NCBI GenBank assembly: GCA_023414975.1
Contig: JAEZMI010000135.1
Span: forward strand, 1 to 7,009
Direction: 5' to 3'
Length of the DNA stretch: 7,009 bases
DNA from: Pseudomonadota bacterium
GTDB lineage: Bacteria; Pseudomonadota; Alphaproteobacteria; Rhizobiales; Xanthobacteraceae
How positions within the stretch are numbered: position 1 is the stretch's first letter; each line of letters begins with the position of its first letter. This document shows, piece after piece, positions 1-6,428 of the stretch. Both the position numbers and the translations under genes were made by a program. The notes beneath the pieces were generated by a model that saw nothing but the letters and a program-made list of their open reading frames with translations, did no database searches and was not told the origin of the DNA.

Positions 1-41
1 CCGACAATGCGGTGAAGGCCACGCTGCGCTGGGCGTTCTGA
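1..41 (+). CDS. C-terminal end of an unidentified protein, possibly an outer-membrane beta-barrel
   Basis: Reading in the frame that begins at base 3 gives the tail DNAVKATLRWAF followed by TGA at 39-41. The alternating polar/hydrophobic pattern ending in a terminal Phe resembles the C-terminal beta-signal of outer-membrane barrel proteins (porins, TonB-dependent receptors, OmpA-like barrels), which the BAM complex recognises. Only about 12 residues are visible, so the family cannot be fixed and the reading frame itself is inferred. It converges on the hydrolase gene ending at 72, leaving about 30 bp between the two stops, and is probably a separate transcription unit. Confidence 0.4.
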   Translation, partial: DNAVKATLRWAF

Positions 42-71
42 AGCGGCGCCCCCGATGGCCGTCATGCGCTT

Positions 72-974
72 TCAGTCGTGGGATTTCAGGAACTCGGACA
101 CCGCCTTCAGGCAGGCCTCCTTCTCCTCCACATGTGGCATGTGGCTGGACCCGGGGAACAGCGTCCAGATGCAGTTCGGAACGCGCTCGCGGTAGGGCCG
201 CACCACTTCCGGCGTCGCCTCGTCATGGGCGCCGGAGATCAGGAGGGTGGGGGCCTCGATGAGGTGCAGCCGGTCCTCGATGGTCCAGTCCTTCATGGTG
301 CCGATGACATGGAATTCGGTCGGGCCGTTCATGTTGCGGTAGACGGTGTTGTCCGCCTCCATCGCCGCGAAGGTGCGGGCGACATCGTCCGGCCAGGGCG
401 TCACGCGGCAGACATGGCGGTCGTAGAAGACGCGCGACGCGTCGATGTATTCGGGATCGGTCAGCGTTCCCGCCGCCTCATGCTTCAGCAGTGTCTCCTG
501 CACCTGTGCCGGCAGGTCGCGCCGCAGGCGGTTCGCCTCGGCGACCCAGGTGTGCATGTTGGCCGGGGAATTGGCGATGACGAGGGCCTTCAGCCCGGCG
601 GGGCGGCGCACCGCGTGCTCGGCGCCGAGCATGCCGCCCCAGGACTGGCCGAGAAAGGCATAGCGGTCCTCAATGCCGAGATGGGCGAGCAGCGTGTCGA
701 GCTCGGAGAGGAAGAGATCGACGGTCCAGAAATCCGGGCCCTTTTCCGGCAGATGGGTCGACTGGCCGTTGCCGAGCTGATCGTAATGAATAACAGCGCG
801 ACCATCCAAGGCATTGATGCCCTTGAAGGAATCGACATAGTCGTGGGTGCAGCCCGGCCCGCCATGGGCGACGACCAGCGGCAGGCGGGGGCTGCCGATA
901 TCGCCCGTCACACGGTACCAGGTCTCATACCCCCGGAAGGGCACCCGCCCTTCCGTGCTCACCAGGGCATTCAT
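72..974 (-). CDS. Proline iminopeptidase-family alpha/beta hydrolase (peptidase S33), copy 1
   Basis: A 300-residue cytoplasmic serine hydrolase of the proline iminopeptidase / L-amino-acid amidase family, whose members release N-terminal proline or hydrolyse small amides. No signal peptide is visible. The oxyanion-hole motif HGGPG is at residues 37-41 and DQLGNGQS at 65-72. The nucleophile elbow GQSWGG (109-114) supplies Ser111, GAHDEATP supplies Asp251 and SSHMPH supplies His278, so the triad is complete. Length is normal for the family. The ATG at 974 has an AGGAG ribosome site seven bases upstream (982-986). The gene lies 85 bp downstream of, and collinear with, the LuxR-type regulator. 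That gap holds a copy of the putative operator (1039-1058), so it may have its own inducible promoter. Pip-type genes beside plant-responsive LuxR solos are established (for example xccR/pip and pipR/pipA). The natural substrate is unknown; an amidase role is as plausible as peptidase. Confidence 0.93.
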   Translation of the reverse strand: MNALVSTEGRVPFRGYETWYRVTGDIGSPRLPLVVAHGGPGCTHDYVDSFKGINALDGRAVIHYDQLGNGQSTHLPEKGPDFWTVDLFLSELDTLLAHLGIEDRYAFLGQSWGGMLGAEHAVRRPAGLKALVIANSPANMHTWVAEANRLRRDLPAQVQETLLKHEAAGTLTDPEYIDASRVFYDRHVCRVTPWPDDVARTFAAMEADNTVYRNMNGPTEFHVIGTMKDWTIEDRLHLIEAPTLLISGAHDEATPEVVRPYRERVPNCIWTLFPGSSHMPHVEEKEACLKAVSEFLKSHD

Positions 975-1010
975 GCCGTCTCTCCTGCGACTGTCGTTCG
1001 GTAGTGCAGG

Positions 1011-1018
1011 AAAATAGA
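1011..1018 (-). promoter_or_regulatory. Possible -10 region for hydrolase copy 1
   Basis: On the minus strand this AT-rich island reads TCTATTTT within otherwise GC-rich DNA and offers TATTTT or TCTATT as a -10-like hexamer. Transcription would start near 1004, placing the centre of the upstream operator-like repeat about 44 bases upstream. That is close to the -42 position typical of LuxR-type activation, where the regulator overlaps the -35 site. No good -35 hexamer is visible, as expected for an activator-dependent promoter. Assignment is by eye only. Confidence 0.3.
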
Positions 1019-1038
1019 AACTCGCGGCGGGCGGCGGC

Positions 1039-1058
1039 AGCTATCAGAAGTGAGGGGG
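1039..1058 (-). promoter_or_regulatory. Putative lux-box-like operator B, upstream of hydrolase copy 1
   Basis: Read on the minus strand, the element contains TCACTTCTGATAGCTG (1053 to 1038). This is an exact 16-base match to the element at 1869-1884 in the regulator/hydrolase-2 promoter. The right half TGATAG is intact; the left half is degenerate (CCCTCA instead of CTATCA), so four of the six arm pairs remain. It begins just beyond the luxR stop codon and ends 64 bases before the hydrolase-1 start codon, in the same orientation to that gene as the other copy has to hydrolase 2. Binding by the neighbouring LuxR protein is inferred from position and repetition. Confidence 0.65.
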
Positions 1059-1059
1059 T

Positions 1060-1830
1060 TCAGTCGAGCAGGCGCAGCCGGGCGGCGCGCACGGCGGCCT
1101 GGGTGCGGTTCTTCGCTTCCAGTTTGCGCATGGCGGCGTTGAGATGCATGACGACCGTGGGCACGGAGCGGCCGAGGACGCGGGAAATCTCCTTGGCGGA
1201 GAGCCCGTCGGCCGCGTGGCGCAGGCATTCGCGCTCGCGCAATGTCAGATGCGGCAGGCCTTCCACGCGGCCCTCGGGGCGCAGCGTCTGCGCGGCGTGC
1301 TGGAACATGTGGGCGATGAGGCCGAATTCGCCGAGGCAGCCGGGGGCTTCGCGCTCGGCGAAGCGGCCATCGCCGCAGCGTATGCCGGTGATGGTGGCGT
1401 AATCGCCGCCCGGCAGATGCACCGGTACCGTGACACCGGCGCTCAACCCGCGCTCGGCGAGGAAATTGGCGACCGGGGCGCTGTCCTCGGTGATGAAGCG
1501 GCTGATCAGCGTCTGCGCCCGCTTTTCATAGTTCCACACGAAAGGGCGGGTGGTGCCGAGGGCGACTTTCTGAACCGGGTCGAGCCGGAAATAGCCTTGC
1601 CCGAACCAGTAGTCGCGCATGGTCTCGTCCACATTGCGCAGCTCCAGCACGGTCGGGAGCATCTGCTGGCCCTTCAGGTCGTAGCGGGCGGGCGTGTAAT
1701 CGTAGATCAGCGCGTCGAAGCCCAGCGTGCCCACCGCCTCGAAGAGGACATCGACCTGCGCCCGCAGGGACGTGGCGGCGCCGAACCGGGCTTCCATGGC
1801 CTCGACATGCGTTGCGCTCTCTACGCCCAT
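1060..1830 (-). CDS. LuxR-family transcriptional regulator, plant-responsive 'solo' (PipR/OryR type)
   Basis: A 256-residue regulator with an N-terminal autoinducer-binding domain (about 20-180) and a C-terminal LuxR-type helix-turn-helix (about 193-256). Aligned on the LDP motif to TraR, the pocket has Met71 at the position of TraR W57 and Trp75 at that of Y61. Asp84, Pro85, Trp99 and Gly132 match the conserved D70, P71, W85 and G113. The DNA-binding signature is complete: Glu199, Leu203 and Gly209 correspond to E178, L182 and G188. Met/Trp at these two positions is the known hallmark of LuxR solos that answer plant compounds instead of acyl-homoserine lactones. No luxI-type synthase is present in the window. 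The ATG at 1830 is chosen because AGGAGGG (1840-1846) lies nine bases upstream. An in-frame GTG at 1872 would add 14 residues but has no such site and overlaps the operator dyad. The gene is divergent from the hydrolase-2/ABC operon, and the shared dyad suggests possible autoregulation. Confidence 0.95.
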   Translation of the reverse strand: MGVESATHVEAMEARFGAATSLRAQVDVLFEAVGTLGFDALIYDYTPARYDLKGQQMLPTVLELRNVDETMRDYWFGQGYFRLDPVQKVALGTTRPFVWNYEKRAQTLISRFITEDSAPVANFLAERGLSAGVTVPVHLPGGDYATITGIRCGDGRFAEREAPGCLGEFGLIAHMFQHAAQTLRPEGRVEGLPHLTLRERECLRHAADGLSAKEISRVLGRSVPTVVMHLNAAMRKLEAKNRTQAAVRAARLRLLD

Positions 1831-1839
1831 GGTGATGCG

Positions 1840-1846
1840 CCCTCCT
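1840..1846 (-). promoter_or_regulatory. Ribosome binding site that sets the LuxR regulator start
   Basis: The minus strand reads AGGAGGG, a near-perfect Shine-Dalgarno sequence, followed by a nine-base spacer and the ATG at 1830. It favours this start over the in-frame GTG at 1872 and keeps the operator dyad (1866-1881) in non-coding leader DNA. Confidence 0.8.
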
Positions 1847-1863
1847 GCTGCGACGGCGGCTGA

Positions 1864-1883
1864 ACCTATCACTTCTGATAGCT
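1864..1883 (+). promoter_or_regulatory. Putative lux-box-like operator A in the luxR / hydrolase-2 divergent promoter
   Basis: Bases 1866-1881 form a perfect inverted repeat, CTATCA-CTTC-TGATAG, inside a 20-bp element that starts ACCT and ends AGCT, recalling the length and outer bases of a canonical 20-bp lux box. Positions 1869-1884 recur exactly on the minus strand at 1053-1038, upstream of the other hydrolase gene. The dyad centre is about 64 bases before the hydrolase-2 ATG at 1938 and about 43 bases before the regulator ATG at 1830. It could therefore serve both divergent genes. No convincing sigma-70 -35/-10 pair is visible rightward; TCTCTA at 1901-1906 is a weak -10 candidate at a suitable distance. 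Binding by the adjacent LuxR protein is inference. Confidence 0.75.
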
Positions 1884-1937
1884 GGTTTGGACTCCCGATT
1901 TCTCTAGGAATTGAGCATGCCTCTTTGTTGAGCAGGG

Positions 1938-2840
1938 ATGATCGGCACGATGTGGCGCGAGATTGAGCCGGACGAGCGGCGGGAGATCACTGTCCAGGGC
2001 CACCGGATCGTGACCTACAGCTTCGGCTCGTGCGCGGAAACGGTGCTGCTGCTCAATGGCGGGCCGGGCCTGCCTTGCGATTATCTGCGCGAGGCGCATT
2101 CCTGCCTGATCGACCACGGCTACCGTGTGGTGACATTCGACCAGCTCGGGACCGGCGCCTCGGACCGCCCGGCCGACGAGGCGCTGTGGACCATCGCCCG
2201 CTATGTCGAGGAGGTGGAGGCGGTGCGCACCACGCTCGGCCTCGGGCCGGTGCATCTGCTCGGCCATAGCTGGGGCGGCTGGCTCGCCATCGACTACGCG
2301 CTGACCTATCCCAACGCCTTGAAAAGCCTGATCCTCGCCGACACGGTGGCGGACATGCCGCACCTCGTGAGCGAGCTGGAGAAGCTGCGTGCGGCGCTCG
2401 GGCCGGAGACGGTCGCGATGATGCAGAAGCACGAGGCGGCCGGCACCTTCAACCACCCGGAATATCAGGCGGCGATCACCCTGCTCAGCTACCGCCATGT
2501 CTGCCGCCTGCCGGAATGGCCGGCGCCTGTGCACCGGTCTCTCAACGATTGGAACATGGGCCCCTATGTGGCCATGCAGGGGCCGAACGAGTTTCTCTAC
2601 ACCGGCAATCTCAAGGACTGGAACCGCATCCCCGATCTGCACCGCATCACCGCGCCGACGCTGATCGTGGTGGGCGAGCGCGACGAACTGACGCCGGCCT
2701 GTGCGATGAAAATGAAGCACGCCCTACCGCAGGCGCGGCTCAATCTCGTGCTCAATGCCAGCCATATGCCGTTCTACGAGAACCCGGCCGGCTATTACCC
2801 CGCTCTTATCGATTTCCTCGCCAGCGCCGCGCGCGCGTGA
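1938..2840 (+). CDS. Proline iminopeptidase-family alpha/beta hydrolase (peptidase S33), copy 2
   Basis: A 300-residue serine hydrolase of the same family as the gene at 72-974 and clearly its distant paralogue. Both share DQLG, SWGG, KHEAAGT, RHVCR and a SHMP motif near the C terminus. Here the oxyanion motif is NGGPG (40-44) rather than HGGPG. The nucleophile is Ser111 in GHSWGG, the acid Asp249 in GERDE and the base His276 in NASHMP. No signal peptide is seen, so it should act in the cytoplasm. The start is uncertain: at 1938 the purine-rich GAGCAGGG abuts the ATG, whereas an in-frame ATG at 1950 (four residues fewer) has AGGG about 12 bases upstream. It is the first gene of the importer operon, with only 12 bases before the first permease, which suggests it acts on the imported compound. 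Substrate unknown; amidase or aminopeptidase activity are both possible. Confidence 0.93.
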   Translation: MIGTMWREIEPDERREITVQGHRIVTYSFGSCAETVLLLNGGPGLPCDYLREAHSCLIDHGYRVVTFDQLGTGASDRPADEALWTIARYVEEVEAVRTTLGLGPVHLLGHSWGGWLAIDYALTYPNALKSLILADTVADMPHLVSELEKLRAALGPETVAMMQKHEAAGTFNHPEYQAAITLLSYRHVCRLPEWPAPVHRSLNDWNMGPYVAMQGPNEFLYTGNLKDWNRIPDLHRITAPTLIVVGERDELTPACAMKMKHALPQARLNLVLNASHMPFYENPAGYYPALIDFLASAARA

Positions 2841-2852
2841 CGCATCCCGGAC

Positions 2853-3791
2853 ATGCACCGCTACTCCTTCATCTTCCGGCGCCCGCTGCAGTTTCTGCCG
2901 GTGATCTTCGGCGTCAGCCTCGTCACCTTCATCCTGGTGCGGCTGATCCCCGGCGACCCGGCGCGGGTGCTGCTGGGGGCGCGGGCAACGCCGACCGCCA
3001 TCGCCAACATTCGCGCGCAATATGGGCTCGATGAGCCTATCTGGCTGCAATATCTCTATTTTCTCCGAAATCTCGCGCATGGCGAGATGGGCACGTCCAT
3101 CGTCTACAAGATCGACGTGCTCCGGCTGATCGCCACCCGCATCGAGCCGACGCTGGCGCTGGTGCTGACGAGCGTGGTGCTCTCCATCCTCATCGCGGTG
3201 CCTCTGGCCGCGCTCGCCGCGCGCAACCAGGGAAAGCCGATCGATCACGCCATCCGCGTCGTCTCCACCTTCGGTATCGGCTTTCCGCCCTTCTGGCTGG
3301 GGCTGATGCTGATCATCCTGCTCGCCGTCACCGTGCCGATCTTTCCGGTGTCGGGATATGGCGACACGCTGCCCGACAAGCTCGCCCATCTGTTCCTTCC
3401 CGCGCTCACCATTGCCCTGTCGCTCTCGACCGTGCTGCTGCGCTCGCTGCGGGCGGCGATGATCGACTGGCTGAGGTCGGACGTGGCGACCGCCGCGCGG
3501 GCGCGCGGCATGCCGGAATCCATCGTGTTCTGGCGCCATGTGCTGCCCAACGCCATCGCGCCCTCGATCAATCTCCTGGCCGTGAACATCGGCTGGCTGA
3601 TCGGCGGCAGCGTCGTGATCGAGAGCATCTTCGCCCTGCCGGGCATGGGCCAGCTTCTGGTCCGGGCGATTTTCTCCAGGGATTACATGGTGGTACAGGG
3701 CGTCGCCATGGTGTTCGCCTGCGCCACCGTGCTCGTGAACTTCATCGCCGACATCGCCACCGTCGCCGTCGATCCGCGGGTGAAGCTGTGA
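2853..3791 (+). CDS. ABC importer permease, DppB/OppB/GsiC family
   Basis: A 312-residue inner-membrane permease that would form one half of a di/oligopeptide-type import channel. Family hallmarks are visible: a first membrane helix at about 12-31 followed by LIPGDPA (31-37), QYGLDEPIWLQY (56-67), and HGEMGTS (76-82). Further hydrophobic segments lie at about 100-122, 139-163, 177-196, 240-262 and 281-302. The cytoplasmic EAA loop, ARARGMPESIVFWRHVLPNA, spans about 215-234 and contacts the ATPase. PGMGQLL and RDYMVVQG (263-283) are typical of the family's C terminus. The ATG at 2853 has only a weak ribosome site; translation is probably coupled to the hydrolase ending 12 bases upstream. Its final bases overlap the next permease by four. 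The family also carries glutathione, nickel and opines, so sequence alone does not fix the substrate. Confidence 0.94.
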   Translation: MHRYSFIFRRPLQFLPVIFGVSLVTFILVRLIPGDPARVLLGARATPTAIANIRAQYGLDEPIWLQYLYFLRNLAHGEMGTSIVYKIDVLRLIATRIEPTLALVLTSVVLSILIAVPLAALAARNQGKPIDHAIRVVSTFGIGFPPFWLGLMLIILLAVTVPIFPVSGYGDTLPDKLAHLFLPALTIALSLSTVLLRSLRAAMIDWLRSDVATAARARGMPESIVFWRHVLPNAIAPSINLLAVNIGWLIGGSVVIESIFALPGMGQLLVRAIFSRDYMVVQGVAMVFACATVLVNFIADIATVAVDPRVKL

Positions 3792-4615
3792 GCGCGCCAC
3801 TCCTCACCACGCTCCGGCGGAACCCGACCCTGGCGGCGGGACTGGCCATCGTCGGCCTGTTCGCGCTGGCGGCGCTCGCCGCGCCGGTGATCGCGCCCTA
3901 CGATCCGATCTTTCAGGACGCGACGGCGCGGCTTCAGGCGCCCTCGCTGGCGCATCCCTTCGGCACGGACAATTTCGGCCGCGACATGCTCTCGCGCATC
4001 ATCTACGGCGCGCGGGTGGACCTTCAGATGGCGGCCATCGGCGTGGTGTTCCCCTTCCTCATCGGCACGGTGATCGGGGCGGTGGCGGGCTTCTTCGGCG
4101 GCCTTGTCGACGCGCTGCTGATGCGGCTGATCGACATCATTCTCGCCTTTCCCTTCCTCGTGCTGATGCTCGCCATCATCGCCATTCTCGGGCCGGGATT
4201 ATCGAGCTTTTACATAGCGATGGCACTGGTCGGCTGGGTGTCCTACGCCCGCCTCATCCGCGCGCAGATCCTTGTTCTCAAGACCGCGGACTATGCGGTG
4301 GCGGCGGTGAGCCTGGGCTTTTCCAGGCCGCGCGTGCTGTTCCGCCATCTGCTGCCGAACGCCGTTGCCGGCTCGGTGGTGTTCTGCATGTCCGACGCCG
4401 TTCTGGTGCTCCTGTCGGGGGCGGCGATCTCCTATCTCGGCCTCGGGGTCCAGCCGCCGACGGCGGAGTGGGGGATCATGGTCGCGGAGGGGCAATCCTT
4501 CCTCTCGCAGGCCTGGTGGATCACCGTGTTTCCGGGCCTGTCCATCGTCGTGCTGGCCTTCGGCTTCTCGATGATCGGCGATGCGCTGGGCGAGCTGTTG
4601 GGGGTGCACCAATGA
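3788..4615 (+). CDS. ABC importer permease, DppC/OppC/GsiD family
   Basis: A 275-residue partner permease. It starts at a GTG whose bases overlap the previous stop (GTGA, 3788-3791), indicating translational coupling and paired assembly. The N terminus has the OppC-type first helix (about 16-36). The hallmark HPFGTDNFGRDMLSRIIYGARVDL follows at 56-79. Membrane segments lie at about 82-102, 115-136, 139-158, 195-217 and 243-264. The EAA loop is around 170-191 (VSLGFSRPRVLFRHLLPNA), and the signature YLGLGVQPPTAEWG is at 216-229. Length is slightly short of the usual 280-300 residues because the cytoplasmic N-terminal tail is brief. Nothing is missing from the core. With the DppB-like protein it should form the heterodimeric channel energised by the fused ATPase downstream. 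Confidence 0.94.
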   Translation: MSAPLLTTLRRNPTLAAGLAIVGLFALAALAAPVIAPYDPIFQDATARLQAPSLAHPFGTDNFGRDMLSRIIYGARVDLQMAAIGVVFPFLIGTVIGAVAGFFGGLVDALLMRLIDIILAFPFLVLMLAIIAILGPGLSSFYIAMALVGWVSYARLIRAQILVLKTADYAVAAVSLGFSRPRVLFRHLLPNAVAGSVVFCMSDAVLVLLSGAAISYLGLGVQPPTAEWGIMVAEGQSFLSQAWWITVFPGLSIVVLAFGFSMIGDALGELLGVHQ

Positions 4616-6390
4616 GCGCGACCGCCGCCGCCGCTCCGCTGCTGTCCGTCCGCGATCTCACCGTCGTGGCCCATGGCGAGGCGGGTACGCGCACGCTGAT
4701 CGATGGCGTGTCGCTCGATCTCCATCGCGGCGAAGTGCTTGGCCTCGTTGGCGAAAGCGGTTCGGGCAAGAGCCTGTTCTGCCGGTCGCTGGTGCGGCTC
4801 CTGCCCTCCCGCGCGCTGGCGGTCACCGGCGGGACGGTGACGCTGGAGGGGTGTTATATTACCTCCGTCGATGACGCCGAGATGCAGCGGATCCGCGGCG
4901 GCTCCATCGGGATGATCTTCCAGAACCCGACGAGCCATCTCGACCCGGTGATGCGGGTGGGGGACCAGATCGCCGAGGGGCTGATGTTCCACCGCCGGCT
5001 CGGCAAGGCGGCGGCGAAGGCGGAAGCCATCGCCATCATGGGGCAGGTCGGCTTCACCGATCCGCGCCGCCAGTATGGCAACTATCCCCATGAATTCTCA
5101 GGCGGAATGCGCCAGCGGGCGATGATCGCCGTGGCGCTGGCCTGCGACCCGGACATCCTCATCGCGGACGAGCCGACCACCGCGCTGGACGTGACCATCC
5201 AGGCGCAAATCCTGCGTCTTCTCATGGAGTTGCGGGAGAAGCGCGGGCTTTCCATCATCCTCATCACCCATGATCTCGGCGTCGTCGCGCAGACCTGCGA
5301 CCGCATCGCGGTGATGCGGCAGGGACGCCTCGTCGAGACGGGCGAGAAGCGGCATATCCTGACCGCCGCCACGCACCCCTACACCCGCGCGCTGATCGCC
5401 AGCCACCCCTCCATGCCCCCTTCCGCGGGGGTGGAGGGTGAGTGCAGTGGGGTGGACGATCAGTGCAGTGTGACCAGCGAAATGGCCGTTCGGCCCGGTG
5501 TGTCCATCTCCGCCGCGGCGCCCCCCGCGGCTCGCCCCGCGACGCCCTCCGCGACGCCCCTCCGCCCGCTGGTCGAGATCGACGACCTGCAGGTGCGCTA
5601 CCCCATCGGCGGCGGCTGGTTCACCGCCAGGCGGCACTTCAGCGCGCTGGCCGGGGTGTCGCTCCAGATCATGCCCGGCGAGACGGTCGGCATCGTCGGG
5701 GAGAGCGGTTCGGGAAAGTCGACCCTGGCGCGGGCCATGCTGGGTCTGGCGCCGATTTCGGACGGCCATGTCACCTTCGACGGCGACAGCCTGCGCCTGA
5801 AGCCCGGCCCGACGCTGGCGCGGATGCGGCGCGAGGCGGCGATGGTGTTCCAGGACCCCTACAACTCGCTGAACCCGCGCTTCACGATCGGGGAGAGCCT
5901 CGCGGAGGTGCTGCGTGTGCAGGGCAAGGTGGCCGGCGCCGCGATCGCGGCCCGCGTCGACGAGTTGCTGGCGCTGGTCGAACTCGACCCGGCGCTCGCC
6001 ACGCGGCGGCCGCGCGAACTCTCCGGCGGGCAATGCCAGCGGGCCGGCATCGCGCGGGCGCTCGCGGTCGATCCCCGGCTGATCGTGGCGGATGAATGCG
6101 TGGCGGCGCTCGATGTCACCATCCAGGCGCAGATCATCGCGCTGTTCCAGCGGCTGGTGGCGACCATGGATCTCACCCTGGTCTTCATCGCCCATGATCT
6201 CGCCATCGTCCGGCATCTGTGCGAGCGGGTGGTGGTGATGCATCACGGCCGCATCGTGGAGGAGGGGCCGAGCGCCGAGGTCTTCGCCCGGCCGCGCGAG
6301 GCCTACACGGCCGCCCTCATCGCCGCCATTCCCGACATCGACCCGGACCGGCCGCTCATCGCGCCGCCGCCGAACGTGCTTGCCACCTGA
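4612..6390 (+). CDS. Fused two-domain ABC transporter ATPase (DppD-DppF / GsiA type)
   Basis: A 592-residue protein with both nucleotide-binding domains of a peptide-type importer in one chain. Domain 1 (about 10-265): Walker A GESGSGKS 47-54, Q-loop Gln104, signature FSGGM 162-166, Walker B ending Asp186-Glu187, H-loop His220. Domain 2 (about 320-570): Walker A GESGSGKS 363-370, Q-loop Gln414, signature LSGGQ 470-474, Walker B ending Asp494-Glu495, H-loop His528. Both sites look catalytically complete. Each domain carries the oligopeptide-type C-terminal extension (HPYTRALI at 255-262; REAYTAALI at 562-570). Domain 2 reads DEC where DEP is usual. The linker (about 266-318) is rich in Ala, Pro and Ser, and its DNA holds a hairpin and short repeats. 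The start at 4612 overlaps the permease stop (ATGA) and replaces a longer in-frame reading from 4468 whose extra 48 residues lie wholly inside the permease gene. Confidence 0.95.
   Translation: MSATAAAAPLLSVRDLTVVAHGEAGTRTLIDGVSLDLHRGEVLGLVGESGSGKSLFCRSLVRLLPSRALAVTGGTVTLEGCYITSVDDAEMQRIRGGSIGMIFQNPTSHLDPVMRVGDQIAEGLMFHRRLGKAAAKAEAIAIMGQVGFTDPRRQYGNYPHEFSGGMRQRAMIAVALACDPDILIADEPTTALDVTIQAQILRLLMELREKRGLSIILITHDLGVVAQTCDRIAVMRQGRLVETGEKRHILTAATHPYTRALIASHPSMPPSAGVEGECSGVDDQCSVTSEMAVRPGVSISAAAPPAARPATPSATPLRPLVEIDDLQVRYPIGGGWFTARRHFSALAGVSLQIMPGETVGIVGESGSGKSTLARAMLGLAPISDGHVTFDGDSLRLKPGPTLARMRREAAMVFQDPYNSLNPRFTIGESLAEVLRVQGKVAGAAIAARVDELLALVELDPALATRRPRELSGGQCQRAGIARALAVDPRLIVADECVAALDVTIQAQIIALFQRLVATMDLTLVFIAHDLAIVRHLCERVVVMHHGRIVEEGPSAEVFARPREAYTAALIAAIPDIDPDRPLIAPPPNVLAT
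5407..5438. repeat. Imperfect inverted repeat (hairpin) inside the ATPase linker
   Basis: Left arm CCCTCCA (5407-5413) plus CCCCC (5416-5420) pairs with GGGGGTGGAGGG (5427-5438). This gives 12 base pairs with a two-base TG bulge and a six-base loop (5421-5426). It lies inside the coding sequence, exactly where the first nucleotide-binding domain ends and the linker begins. There is no U-tract after it, so it is not an intrinsic terminator. It may be a remnant of a palindromic intergenic-type element inserted in frame, or may simply reflect low-constraint linker sequence. Confidence 0.6.
5441..5470 (+). repeat. Short direct repeat in the ATPase linker
   Basis: The 9-mer AGTGCAGTG occurs at 5441-5449 and again at 5462-5470. 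The 21-base period keeps the reading frame (residues ECSG and QCSV). It follows the hairpin directly and uses AGT serine codons, which are uncommon elsewhere in the gene. Confidence 0.6.
5537..5560 (+). repeat. Two-copy 12-bp tandem repeat in the ATPase linker
   Basis: CCGCGACGCCCT (5537-5548) is followed immediately by CCGCGACGCCCC (5549-5560), differing in the last base. It encodes the Pro/Ala/Thr-rich stretch ATPSATPL just before domain 2. Copy-number change here would alter linker length by four residues without breaking the frame. Confidence 0.65.
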
Positions 6391-6428
6391 CCTTCCCGTT
6401 CTCACCAGCAACCTTCCGAGGAAGAACG

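Noticed and set aside
41..71. Possible bidirectional terminator between the converging genes (AAGCG...CGCTT)
   Set aside because: Only a five-base stem with a loop of about 21 bases and no T-tract; not a credible intrinsic terminator.
78..1004. Plus-strand open frame of 308 codons opposite hydrolase copy 1
   Set aside because: The minus-strand product has the full S33 triad and a ribosome site; the plus-strand product has neither a recognisable domain nor a supported start.
1831..1872. GTG start at 1872 for the LuxR-type regulator
   Set aside because: It would place the start inside the operator dyad and lacks a ribosome site, whereas the ATG at 1830 has AGGAGGG nine bases upstream.
1917..1931. 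Four-codon leader reading frame (MPLC) before hydrolase copy 2
   Set aside because: Too short, with no ribosome site or attenuator-like structure to support a role.
2724..3800. Long minus-strand open frame of 358 codons opposite the first permease
   Set aside because: Charged, low-complexity composition, no domain, and a clear DppB-type protein on the other strand.
4468..4611. In-frame upstream extension of the ATPase by 48 residues
   Set aside because: It lies entirely within the preceding permease gene in another frame, has no ABC-domain similarity, and the ATGA overlap at 4612-4615 is the expected coupled start.
6413..6424. Small dyad CTTCC-GA-GGAAG before the binding-protein gene
   Set aside because: The two-base loop is too small for a stable hairpin, and the right arm is simply part of the ribosome binding site.
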